Source of the DNA: Prado023 sp963798745
GTDB lineage: Bacteria; Actinomycetota; Actinomycetes; S36-B12; CAIYMF01
Direction of reading: 5' to 3'
Length of the DNA: 64,000 nucleotides
Assembly (NCBI GenBank): GCA_963798745.1
Contig: CAWCUF010000006.1
Location: 248,001 to 312,000 of the forward strand
Made by a program: the position numbers and the translations under genes. Below, one piece after another: positions 50,742-58,879 of the stretch. The stretch's first letter is position 1; the number at the start of each line of letters is the position of its first letter. The notes below the pieces were generated by a model that did no database searches, was not told where the DNA came from, and worked only from the letters and a program-made list of their open reading frames with translations.

Positions 50742-51398
50742 ATGCCCAGCGAGGAACCCGCAGCACAGTCCGCAGACGAGTCCACCACGTGGTCCGACCG
50801 CCTCGAGTTCATCACCGTGGTGGTGCTGTCGGTGACCACCATCCTGACCGCCTGGTCAGCGTTCGAGTCGAGCAAGTGGGGCGGGGCGATGTCCATCTCG
50901 TTCTCCGAAGCCTCCTCTGCGCGCATCGAGGCCTCCCGGTTGGACGGGGTGGCGACCACCCGGGCCAGTACTCAGGTCCAGCTCTGGACCAGTTGGCTGG
51001 TGGAATCCCCGACGGACCCCGAGGTCGCGAAGTTCCTCGAGAACCGGTTCCCCGAGCCGCTGGCCCAGGCGCACGAGGAATGGCTGGCCACCAGTCCCCT
51101 GTCCAACCCCTCGGCGCCTACGTCTCCGTTCGAGATGCCCTCCTATGTCATGCCTGAGGGGGTGGCCGCCGCCGAGGCCGACGCGCGGGCCGACGCCAAG
51201 TTCAGCGAGGCACTGACGAACAACCAACGCGGGGACAACTACACCCTCATGACCGTCCTGTTCGCCTCCGTGCTGTTCTTCGCCGCCATGTCCAATCGGA
51301 TGCGCAGGCTTCGTTCGCGCGGCACGATGCTCGGGTTGGCCGTCGTGCTGGGCCTGATGGGAGTGATACTCCTGGCGACGTTCCCGAAGCTGATCTGA
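50742..51398 (+). CDS. Hypothetical membrane protein (DUF4337-like)
   Basis: 218 aa. One N-terminal membrane helix (FITVVVLSVTTILTAWSAF), then a helical domain with SSKWGGAMSISFSEASSARI that is Ala/Glu-rich and faces one side of the membrane. Two C-terminal helices follow (YTLMTVLFASVLFFAAMSN and MLGLAVVLGLMGVILLATF). The layout resembles DUF4337-type proteins. Function unknown. Divergent from erpA and convergent with the glycerate kinase. Confidence 0.65.
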   Translation: MPSEEPAAQSADESTTWSDRLEFITVVVLSVTTILTAWSAFESSKWGGAMSISFSEASSARIEASRLDGVATTRASTQVQLWTSWLVESPTDPEVAKFLENRFPEPLAQAHEEWLATSPLSNPSAPTSPFEMPSYVMPEGVAAAEADARADAKFSEALTNNQRGDNYTLMTVLFASVLFFAAMSNRMRRLRSRGTMLGLAVVLGLMGVILLATFPKLI

Positions 51399-51438
51399 GG
51401 TCTCGCCGAGCGGGACCGGTTGGTCGCCGACGCGTGGG

Positions 51439-52543
51439 TCAGGCCCGCGACCAGGTCCGCGCGGCTCGGCTCGCAGCCCGGGCGAGACCCTCGGCCGGGT
51501 CCTCGCCGGGCTCGGCCGCGGCGGGGAAGACCGCCGAGACTCCGTGAGGTCATCCACTCACGGCGGGTGACCTCGACCCGCCCGGCCAGCACCACGACCG
51601 GGACGGCGCGCGCACTCGCGACCGCGGCGAGCCCGGCCACCACCTTCCCGCGCAGCGACTGCCAGTCGAAGGCGCCCTCGCCGGTGAGCACCAGGTCGAC
51701 GTCGGTGAGCAGCTCGTCGACGCCCACAGCCGACAGCACCGTGGCGATGCCGGGGACTCGGCGGGCACCCAGACGGATCATCGCCACCCCGAGTCCCCCG
51801 CCGGCGCCCGCACCCAGCGCCACGGCGGGGGCGCGGCCGGACTCGGTGCGCCCGAGCAGGTGCGCCCAGTGCCGTAGGGCTGATTCCAGGGCCTCCACCT
51901 GCTCCGGGCTCGCGCCCTTCTGCGCGGCGAAGCCGTGCGCGGCACCACGGGGCCCGAGCAGCGGTACATCCACATCGGTGGCGACCTCGAGGACCACGCC
52001 CGCAACCGCATCCAGGGCAGGTGTGAGGTCGAGGGTGTCGAGGTCGTGGAGCTGGCCGCCGCCGCTGACCAGGGCCGCCGGGCGCTCGGCGCTCGCCCCG
52101 AGCCCGGAAAGCAGCCCGGCCCCGCCGTCACAGGTGCCGGTCCCACCCACCCCGAGCACGATCCGCCGAGCGCCGCCGACCCGGGCGTCGGCGATGAGCT
52201 CGCCGACGCCACGGGTGGTCGTGCGGGTCGGATCGCGTCGGTCGGTGGGGACAAGGTGCAGTCCAGCGGCTTGGGCGCTCTCGATCCAGGCGGTGTCGTC
52301 TGCGGTGCGTAGGTAGTGGGCACGCACCGGGTCCCCGAGCGGCCCGGTCACGGTCCGCTCGACGGTGTCGCCGCCTGCGCCTGCCCGGATCGCGTCCAGG
52401 AACCCTGGCCCGCCGTCGGACATCGGCCGCAGGATCAGCCGATCAGCGGGCGCCTGCCCGGCCCACCCACGAGCCATCGCCCGAGAAGCCTGCACCGCCG
52501 TCAGCGTCCCGGTGAACGAGTCAGGGCAGATCAGTACCTCCAC
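51439..52543 (-). CDS. Glycerate kinase with apparent frameshift near the 3' end
   Basis: The frame from GTG 52543 encodes a GlxK-type glycerate kinase: VLICPDSFTGTLTAVQASRA, ILRPMSDGGPGFLDAI, GVGGTGTCDGGAGLLSGLG, GAGAGGGLGVAMIRLGAR and LTGEGAFDWQSLRGKVV. At about 51542-51550 (after VEVTRREWM) the expected ending shifts frame: removing one base gives GVSAVFPAAAEPGEDPAEGL and a natural stop at 51439. Read literally, the frame instead runs on to 51239 as an unrelated Arg-rich tail overlapping the neighbouring gene. Either a sequencing error or a recent 1-nt insertion. All core catalytic blocks are upstream of the shift. Matches Rv2205c in position. Confidence 0.8.
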
Positions 52544-52648
52544 GGGGCAGGAGTCTGGCACCGCACGCCGCCTGGCGCCGAACTCGAACGCCTGGCGTCG
52601 GCAACGGCCGGCCACGCGATCGGCCGGGTCGTCGCGCCCCGTCGCGGC

Positions 52649-52826
52649 GAACCTTGCCGCAGATCTGGTCACTATCAGGTCTGGCGCGCGTCGGCCCAGG
52701 GAACCATGCCGCAGACTTGGTCGTTCCCGGTGGTTCCACGCGCCCCGCGGACGACCACATCCACGGCAAGGTTGCCGTAAATGCCAACGCCGAAACTCCC
52801 TGACGACCATATCGACGGCGAGGTTC
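52649..52826. repeat. Four-copy 22-nt repeat, two direct and two inverted
   Basis: GAACCTTGCCGCAGATCTGG (52649-) and GAACCATGCCGCAGACTTGG (52701-) are 22-nt direct repeats ending in GTC. Reverse-complement relatives lie at about 52753-52775 and 52805-52826, the last overlapping the YjbR-like gene stop. The four copies are spaced about 52 nt apart, so copies can pair into alternative hairpins. The 281-nt spacer holds no convincing gene. Confidence 0.6.
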
Positions 52827-53232
52827 AGCAATGGCGGTCTGCCCCGCGCGCTTCCAACTCCGCTATCCGGGCCAGGGGCGCCGTCCTGCGGTACGAGGCC
52901 TCGATCAACTCGGCGACCTCGGACCAGTCTGCCCCGTCCAGGTCGATGCCCAGCCACCCCGAGGGACCCAGGTAGGCCGGGACGAAGCAGCGCGGGTCGT
53001 CCACCAAAGCAGCCCGCTCGTCGGGGTCGAGCAGCACCATCATCGATCGAGGGTGCTGGACGTATTCGCCCTCGACCTTGACCGAGCCCCCGTAGTACGC
53101 GAACACCTTGGTCGTGAAGAAGGCAGGACGCCCATGGGACACCTTCTCGGCGGCGCCGGGCAGTCCTCGGGCGATGCGCCTGATCGCGACCAGGGCCGGG
53201 TCGTGGTCGTCGAACATACGTGGATGGTTCAT
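52825..53232 (-). CDS. MmcQ/YjbR family protein
   Basis: 135 aa. The family pattern is ALVAIRRIARGLPGAAEKVSHG, given as RRIARGLPGAAEKVSHG, then RPAFFTTKVFAYYGG, VLLDPDERAALVDDPR, FVPAYLGPSGWLGIDL and WSEVAELIEASYRRTAP. Members share a CyaY-like fold and are often labelled DNA-binding, without firm functional evidence. ATG 53232. Divergent from nadA (187-nt spacer, nothing notable except the nadA ribosome-binding site). Confidence 0.82.
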   Translation of the reverse strand: MNHPRMFDDHDPALVAIRRIARGLPGAAEKVSHGRPAFFTTKVFAYYGGSVKVEGEYVQHPRSMMVLLDPDERAALVDDPRCFVPAYLGPSGWLGIDLDGADWSEVAELIEASYRRTAPLARIAELEARGADRHC

Positions 53233-53419
53233 ATGGCTGCTGCTCCCAGTTCGAGGTCCGGGGGACGCGTGGATCTCGACACCATAAGGGCGGACCTGTC
53301 GCCCGCCCGGGTGCAGCGACGCCTGGACGGGCGCGCAGCCCGCGACCGGAGTCTGTGGAACGATGAGCCCCTGCACCGCGAGGCAGCCCGTACGACGCAT
53401 GCGAGAAGGAGGGCCCGCG

Positions 53420-54622
53420 ATGACCGACACGACTACCTGGACCGAACCGCAGCCCACACCGCTGGCCCTCCTGCTGCTGGGCCAGGGCAACGATCCGCAG
53501 ACCGAGAAGGGCGTCGAGTGCCCCGGCGCGCTGCCCGCCGCCTCCGAACCGGACCTGGTCGCCCGTGCCGAACGGGCCCGGGCGGCGCTCGGCTCGCGGG
53601 CCTACGTCCTGGGCCACCACTACCAGCGCGACGAGGTGATCGCGTTCGCCGATGTCACCGGCGACTCCTTCAAACTGGCCCAGCAGGCCGCGGCCAATCC
53701 GGAGGCCGAGTTCATCATCTTCTGCGGTGTCCACTTCATGGCAGAGAGCGCCGACATCCTCACCGGTCCCGCGCAGCAGGTGATCCTGCCCGACCTGGCC
53801 GCGGGCTGCTCGATGGCCGACATGGCCGAGATCGGGCAGGTCGAGGATGCCTGGGCACGCTTCGAGGAGCTCGGCCTGGCAGCCGACACCATCCCGGTCA
53901 CCTACATGAACTCCACAGCCGCGATCAAGGCCTTCACCGGGCGACATGGGGGCACGATCTGCACGTCGAGCAACGCCCGAGCGTCCCTCGAATGGGCCTT
54001 CGAGCAGGGTGAGCGGGTGTTCTTCCTGCCCGATCAGCACCTCGGGCGCAACACGGCGGTCCTGGACCTGGGGCTCGAGTTGGGCGACTGCGTGCTGTTC
54101 GACCCGCACAAGCCCGGCGGTGGGTTGAGCGCCGAGCAGCTGCGGGCCGCGAAGGTCGTGCTCTGGCGCGGGCACTGCTCGGTGCACGGCCGGTTCACCG
54201 AGGAGGTGGTCGACCAGGCCCGGGCGACCATCCCCGGGGTCAACATCCTGGTCCACCCGGAGTGCCGGCACGAGGTCGTGCAGAAGGCCGACTTCGTCGG
54301 GTCCACGGAGTACATCATCAGGGTGCTCGACGCCGCCGAGCCCGGTTCGGCCTGGGCGATCGGCACGGAGTTGAACCTCGTGCGCCGGCTGGCGCTGGCC
54401 CACCCGGACAAGCAGGTCAGCTTCCTGGACCGCTCGGTCTGCTACTGCTCGACGATGAACCGGATCGACCTGCCGCACCTCGTGTGGGCGATGGAGAACC
54501 TGGTGGCGGGCAACGTGGTCAACCAGATCGTCGTCGATGCGGACACCGCACACTGGGCGCGGGTGGCCCTGGATCGGATGCTGGCCCTGCCAGGAGTGGG
54601 CGCCGCGCCCGCCCCGGACTGA
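53420..54622 (+). CDS. nadA: Quinolinate synthase
   Basis: 400-aa [4Fe-4S] enzyme of NAD biosynthesis that condenses iminoaspartate with DHAP. YVLGHHYQRDEVIAFADVTGDS is the substrate block (quoted: LGHHYQRDEV, ADVTGDS). The three cluster cysteines are in IIFCGVHFMAESADIL, LWRGHCSVHGRF or NILVHPECRHEVV, and SVCYCSTMNRIDL. ATG 53420 follows AGAAGGAGGG. nadB/nadC are not in the window. The nearby ErpA could supply its cluster. Confidence 0.95.
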   Translation: MTDTTTWTEPQPTPLALLLLGQGNDPQTEKGVECPGALPAASEPDLVARAERARAALGSRAYVLGHHYQRDEVIAFADVTGDSFKLAQQAAANPEAEFIIFCGVHFMAESADILTGPAQQVILPDLAAGCSMADMAEIGQVEDAWARFEELGLAADTIPVTYMNSTAAIKAFTGRHGGTICTSSNARASLEWAFEQGERVFFLPDQHLGRNTAVLDLGLELGDCVLFDPHKPGGGLSAEQLRAAKVVLWRGHCSVHGRFTEEVVDQARATIPGVNILVHPECRHEVVQKADFVGSTEYIIRVLDAAEPGSAWAIGTELNLVRRLALAHPDKQVSFLDRSVCYCSTMNRIDLPHLVWAMENLVAGNVVNQIVVDADTAHWARVALDRMLALPGVGAAPAPD

Positions 54623-54745
54623 CCGGTGGCGGCTCTGTCCGCAAGGGACCGTCCACACGGGTCGGGCTCCGCGCTGGGCCGCCCGGCGGCGAGGCGACAT
54701 CGGCCCGCGCCGCTATGGGCAGCGTGATCCGCATCGATCCGAGGC

Positions 54746-55474
54746 TCAGCGCTCCAGGAGTGACTGAAGCCGCAGGGCGTTGCGGACCGCGTTGCCGTGG
54801 CCGTCGTTGTTGAAGTAGGCGTACACCTCGCGCCCGCCGGACTCCCATTCGCGAATCCGGTCGGCCCACCAGGTCAGGTCCGCCTCCGAGTAGGACCCGG
54901 CGTACAGGTGATCGTGATCAGGGCCGTGCAGGCGCACGTACACGAAGGGTGCGGTCGCGCGCAGCACGCACGGCAGCCGAGCCCCACTGATGACCGTGTA
55001 AGCAGCGTTGTGCCGCTCGAGCAGGTCGAACACGCCCTCGGCATGCCACGTGGGATGGCGGAACTCCACGGCGACCTTCAACCATCGCGGCAGGCTGGCC
55101 AGGAAGTAGTCGAGGCGGGCATCGTCGCGTTCGTGCGCCGGGTGCAGTTGCACGAGCAGCACACCACGACGTTCACCGAGCGCACGCATGGCGCTGTCGA
55201 TCCGCTGGGCCCAGACCTCTGGCGAATGGAGCCGCCGGCCATGGGTCAGCCCGCGCGGAGCCTTCACCGACAGCTCGAAGCCGTCAGGCAACCGGTGGCG
55301 CCACGTGGCGAACGACTGCTCCCGCGGCCAACGGTAGAAGCTGGCGTTGAGCTCCACGGTGGAGAATCGGTGTGCGTACACGCCCAGCCGAGCGGCTGCG
55401 GACGTACCCGGCTCGTACAGCACGCCGTCCCAATGCGGATAGCTCCAGCCAGAGGTACCGATGTGCGTGACCAC
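54746..55474 (-). CDS. DUF72 family protein
   Basis: 242-aa TIM-barrel-like protein. HIGTSGWSYPHWDGVLYEPG at the N-terminus, VELNASFYRWP, LSVKAPRGLTH, VAVEFRHPTWH, YVRLHGPDHDHLYAGSYS and VYAYFNNDGHGNAVRNAL are the defining blocks. Function unknown despite wide distribution. GTG 55474. Convergent with nadA (123-nt spacer) and followed upstream by a TspO-like gene. Confidence 0.9.
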   Translation of the reverse strand: MVTHIGTSGWSYPHWDGVLYEPGTSAAARLGVYAHRFSTVELNASFYRWPREQSFATWRHRLPDGFELSVKAPRGLTHGRRLHSPEVWAQRIDSAMRALGERRGVLLVQLHPAHERDDARLDYFLASLPRWLKVAVEFRHPTWHAEGVFDLLERHNAAYTVISGARLPCVLRATAPFVYVRLHGPDHDHLYAGSYSEADLTWWADRIREWESGGREVYAYFNNDGHGNAVRNALRLQSLLER

Positions 55475-55520
55475 GTGCTCAGCTCCGTACCAGGCCTACC
55501 CGATCACCATCCGCGCCAGT

Positions 55521-56348
55521 TCAACCGAACAACACCGCAGTTCGGTCCTGGGAGCGGGCAGCCCGCAGGGCGACGGCTGCGACTGCGACCACGGCCGCGC
55601 AGGCGGCAGCGACCGCCACGGCGGCCTGCGAGGTGCCCACGGCGACCGCGACGAGCCCCCAGGCCAGCAGACCGGCGAAGCCTGCGGCGGCAAGCACCCG
55701 TGCCCCGATCCACGCCGCCAGGCCCGCCAGCACCAGGAGCGCCACTACCGCAGTCACCGTGACGATGCCCGCAGTGAACTCGACTCCGGCCCAGAGCGCG
55801 GTCGTGCCCGTGCCGGCGACCGTGGCGATCGTGGCCCAGCCCAGGTACGCCGAGACCGGCATGCGCAGCAGCCACCGCTCACTGGCCGATGCCGCTGGGC
55901 CCAGTCGGGTGAGCCGCGCCAGCGCGACCGCGAGCAGCACCACCAGCGCGACGATGACGACCTGCGCGAGACCGAGTGCCTCGCTGACGAAGATCGGCAC
56001 CCAGACGGTGCTGGCCGCGAACGCGCCGGCGATCCACCAACCAGTGGCCCGATGAACGGCGCGCGTGTGCTGTGCGGGAAGCGCCTGGTAGAGCGCCAGT
56101 GCGAGGCTGGCGAAGTAGATCAACCCCCAGATGGCGAAGGCGTATCCGGCCGGGGTGAGCACGTGGGCGTAACGATCGGAGATGTCGCCGGTGCTCGCCT
56201 GCTCGCCTGGCAGCAGGTTGGCCAGCAGGCTGCTGACCGCCTGCAGGATGGCGAACAGCACCACCAGGCCGACCCGGATCAGGTCAGCGGTGCTCCGCTG
56301 ATCGGGCCGGTCGACAGTCGTTCGTGCATGGACGGAATGCGCAGTCAT
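55521..56348 (-). CDS. TspO/MBR-related membrane protein
   Basis: 275 aa, about eight to nine membrane helices. LTPAGYAFAIWGLIYFASLAL is the hallmark of TspO-like proteins of this longer type; WVPIFVSEALGLAQVVIVAL and YLGWATIATVAG also fit. TspO members bind tetrapyrroles or related hydrophobic ligands; here the role is unknown. ATG 56348 leaves a 30-residue cytosolic N-terminus. Same direction as the DUF72 gene, 46 nt upstream of it. Confidence 0.75.
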   Translation of the reverse strand: MTAHSVHARTTVDRPDQRSTADLIRVGLVVLFAILQAVSSLLANLLPGEQASTGDISDRYAHVLTPAGYAFAIWGLIYFASLALALYQALPAQHTRAVHRATGWWIAGAFAASTVWVPIFVSEALGLAQVVIVALVVLLAVALARLTRLGPAASASERWLLRMPVSAYLGWATIATVAGTGTTALWAGVEFTAGIVTVTAVVALLVLAGLAAWIGARVLAAAGFAGLLAWGLVAVAVGTSQAAVAVAAACAAVVAVAAVALRAARSQDRTAVLFG

Positions 56349-56550
56349 GGCCGACACGTACCCCGCAACTGGCCTCCCAGACTTCGAGGGCCGCCCTCCC
56401 GGCACCCTCGCGCTACGGCCGGGGCGCGGACGAGCCTGACTCGGCGCGGCTCAGCGCGGCTGCACCTGGTGAGCACTTGAGGCTTCAACTTGAGCCCGCG
56501 CGCACTACGGTAGGCCCCGACCTGATCCGTCGAGAGTGGGAGTTGCTTCG

Positions 56551-58710
56551 TTGGCCGTAGCCGCAATGCCCTACTCGCTGGACGAGGCTCGGCCCATGTC
56601 CCGGCCCGGGCGGCTGGCGGCGTCGTTGGGATCGATCGGGTATCTCGCGGCGTCCCTGGCCGTACTGTCCCGGGGTGCTGACCCATGGCCGGCGCTGTTG
56701 TGGGTCCCGATCGCCCACGCACTGGTACTGGCTGTGGTGTGCGGGCTGACCGCGGTGCTGCTCTACGGCCAGGCGAGCCTCGTGGGGCGCCGTGGCTACG
56801 TGTGGTTGGGCGGCACCTATCTCTATGTGTCGGTCCTGCTGCTGTTCCTGCCGTTGTTCCTCCCCGGTGGCTTCGGTGGGCAGGAGCCGCTGCTGGGAGG
56901 CATGCAGTCCGCCCCCTGGATGTTCTACCTCTGGCATCTCGCGTTCGCCGGCGGCCTCCTGGCGGCCGCATGGGTGCTGCACTCGGACCGGCGCACGCAT
57001 CGGCGACCCGGGTTGCGCGTGGACAACCGACTGTCCGCGCTGGGCGTGGCGATCGCCGCGCTGCTCACCGTGGCGCTCGTGGCAGCGCCCGACACCCCGT
57101 TTCGGCCCACCCTGCTGGACGAGGATGTGGGGCTGACCTCGTTGAGCGTCGCCCTGGACTGGATGCTGCTCGCTCTGTCCCTGGTCGGCGCGGGCATATC
57201 GCTGTGGTGGCAGCGCGAGGGTGCCGCGATCCAACGATGGCTCTCGGCAGTGCTGCTGCTGCAGCTCGGGGCGGCGATCGTGAACATGAACATGAACAAG
57301 TGGTCCTTCAGCTGGTTCTTCGACCGCATGTTCGGCATGGTCGCCCTGACCAGCTTGCTCATGGTCCTGGTCTACAACCTGGCGCGCGCAGGGCACGCGA
57401 CGAGTGTGGCGGCACGCTCCGACGCCCTCACCCGCAGTCAGAGCCGAGCTGCCTTCACCCATTCGGTGGCCGAGGAGATCGCCGATGCCCGGACACGTGG
57501 ACGGTCCGTCGCCCTGATCTGGGTGGACCTCGACGGCTTCAAGAGCGTGAACGACCAGTTCGGCCACCACGTGGGCGACGACGTGCTGGCGGTGATGGTG
57601 GCCCGCGTCCTGGGGCAGGTCCGCGACTGCGACCACGTGGGCCGGCTCGGCGGCGACGAGATCGGAGTCCTGCTCTGCCAGGGCACGCAGCAGGTGGGAG
57701 CGGCCGCGGTGGCCGACCGGATCCTGTCGGCCCTGCGCGAGCCCATGCACGTCGAAGAGCTGTTGATCCACATCACGGGCTCCTTGGGGATCGCCACCTT
57801 CCCGATCGATGGCAGCACGCCCGAAGAACTCTTCACCCGAGCGGATCTGGCCATGTACGCGGCGAAGAACGGTGGCGGGGACCAGAGCGTGCGATTCAGC
57901 GCTGAACTCGGCTCGGAGGCCCTGGACCGCGCGCGGTTGCGTCACGACCTGGCCCGTGGGGTGCTCGGCGGGGAGTTCGAGTTGGTGTACCAGCCGATCG
58001 TGACATTGACCTCCGGCGCTGTCGCGGGCGTGGAGGCCCTGGCCCGATGGCGCCACGACGGCGAGCTGGTCCCGGCCGCGCAGTTCATGGCCTTCGCGGA
58101 GCGCACCGGCCAGATCGTCGCGATCGGACGTCGGATCCTCGAGGTCGCCGAGCATCACATCGACGAGGTCCTGGCCTCGCTACCCGACGGCGGGTTCCTC
58201 ACGGTCAACCTCTCCGCGCGCGAGCTGGCTGACCAGGTCCACCTGGACCGGCTCCTGAGCGGGCCCTTGCAGGCCCGGTCGGGGCGGGTCGTCATCGAGG
58301 TGACCGAATCCTCCGAGCTGATGGAGAAGCCCGACCTCGCACGCGGCCTGCTGCGCCTGCGCGCGGCCGGATATCGGCTGGCCGTCGACGACTTCGGGGC
58401 GGGGTTCTCGAACTTCGCCCGCCTTCAGGCGATGCGCCCGGATCTGCTCAAGGTCGATCGCTCGCTGGTCGCGCGCGCCGGCAGCGGGGCAGATGGCGGG
58501 ATGGCGTTCCTCGCCGCCGCCAGCAGCGTGGCCGAGAGCCTGAAGTGCCAGGTGGTTGCCGAGGGACTGGAAACCCCGGCGGAGCGGGACGCGGTGCTCG
58601 CCACCGGCATCGCGCTCGCGCAGGGATACCTGCTCGGACGACCTGTCGCCTTGGAGAAGCTGCCCGAAGTCGTGGCGCGTGCGGGCGAGGGTGGGACAGC
58701 GGGGGCCTGA
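56551..58710 (+). CDS. Membrane-bound GGDEF-EAL cyclic-di-GMP protein
   Basis: 719 aa. The N-terminal half (to about 290) has about eight membrane helices, with APWMFYLWHLAFAGGLLAAA resembling MASE4-type sensors. A GGDEF domain follows (about 295-455) with VDLDGFKSVNDQFGHHVGDD and RLGGDEIGVLL; the signature is GGDEI, so cyclase activity is possible but not certain. The EAL domain (about 465-715) keeps VAGVEALARW, VTESSEL, VDDFGAGFSNF, LLKVDRSLV and VAEGLET, consistent with active phosphodiesterase. TTG 56551 is preferred because GGGAG precedes it by 8 nt; GTG 56536 is possible. A TACGGT hexamer (56506-56511) about 40 nt upstream may be a -10. Confidence 0.9.
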   Translation: MAVAAMPYSLDEARPMSRPGRLAASLGSIGYLAASLAVLSRGADPWPALLWVPIAHALVLAVVCGLTAVLLYGQASLVGRRGYVWLGGTYLYVSVLLLFLPLFLPGGFGGQEPLLGGMQSAPWMFYLWHLAFAGGLLAAAWVLHSDRRTHRRPGLRVDNRLSALGVAIAALLTVALVAAPDTPFRPTLLDEDVGLTSLSVALDWMLLALSLVGAGISLWWQREGAAIQRWLSAVLLLQLGAAIVNMNMNKWSFSWFFDRMFGMVALTSLLMVLVYNLARAGHATSVAARSDALTRSQSRAAFTHSVAEEIADARTRGRSVALIWVDLDGFKSVNDQFGHHVGDDVLAVMVARVLGQVRDCDHVGRLGGDEIGVLLCQGTQQVGAAAVADRILSALREPMHVEELLIHITGSLGIATFPIDGSTPEELFTRADLAMYAAKNGGGDQSVRFSAELGSEALDRARLRHDLARGVLGGEFELVYQPIVTLTSGAVAGVEALARWRHDGELVPAAQFMAFAERTGQIVAIGRRILEVAEHHIDEVLASLPDGGFLTVNLSARELADQVHLDRLLSGPLQARSGRVVIEVTESSELMEKPDLARGLLRLRAAGYRLAVDDFGAGFSNFARLQAMRPDLLKVDRSLVARAGSGADGGMAFLAAASSVAESLKCQVVAEGLETPAERDAVLATGIALAQGYLLGRPVALEKLPEVVARAGEGGTAGA

Positions 58711-58879
58711 TCGATGACAACCAGCTGGAGGACCAGCAGCGGCGTCGTCGCGAGGCCTTCGACTCGGTTCGCGCACGCGTGGGCCGCGCCACCGCGGGAG
58801 TCGCCGACGTCCGGGCCAGGGCCCAGGGCGCCCGGTCAGTTGGCCCACTTCCGGTACTGGCGCCGGTCGAGGCGACTGC

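Noticed and set aside
52521..52787. Small minus-strand frame of about 88 codons in the repeat-containing spacer.
   Set aside because: It has no ribosome-binding site, atypical composition, and is built over the 22-nt repeats.
51239..54700. A 1153-codon minus-strand frame joining glycerate kinase to sequence opposite nadA.
   Set aside because: Only the part from GTG 52543 has homology-like motifs; the rest is antisense to nadA and the YjbR-like region.
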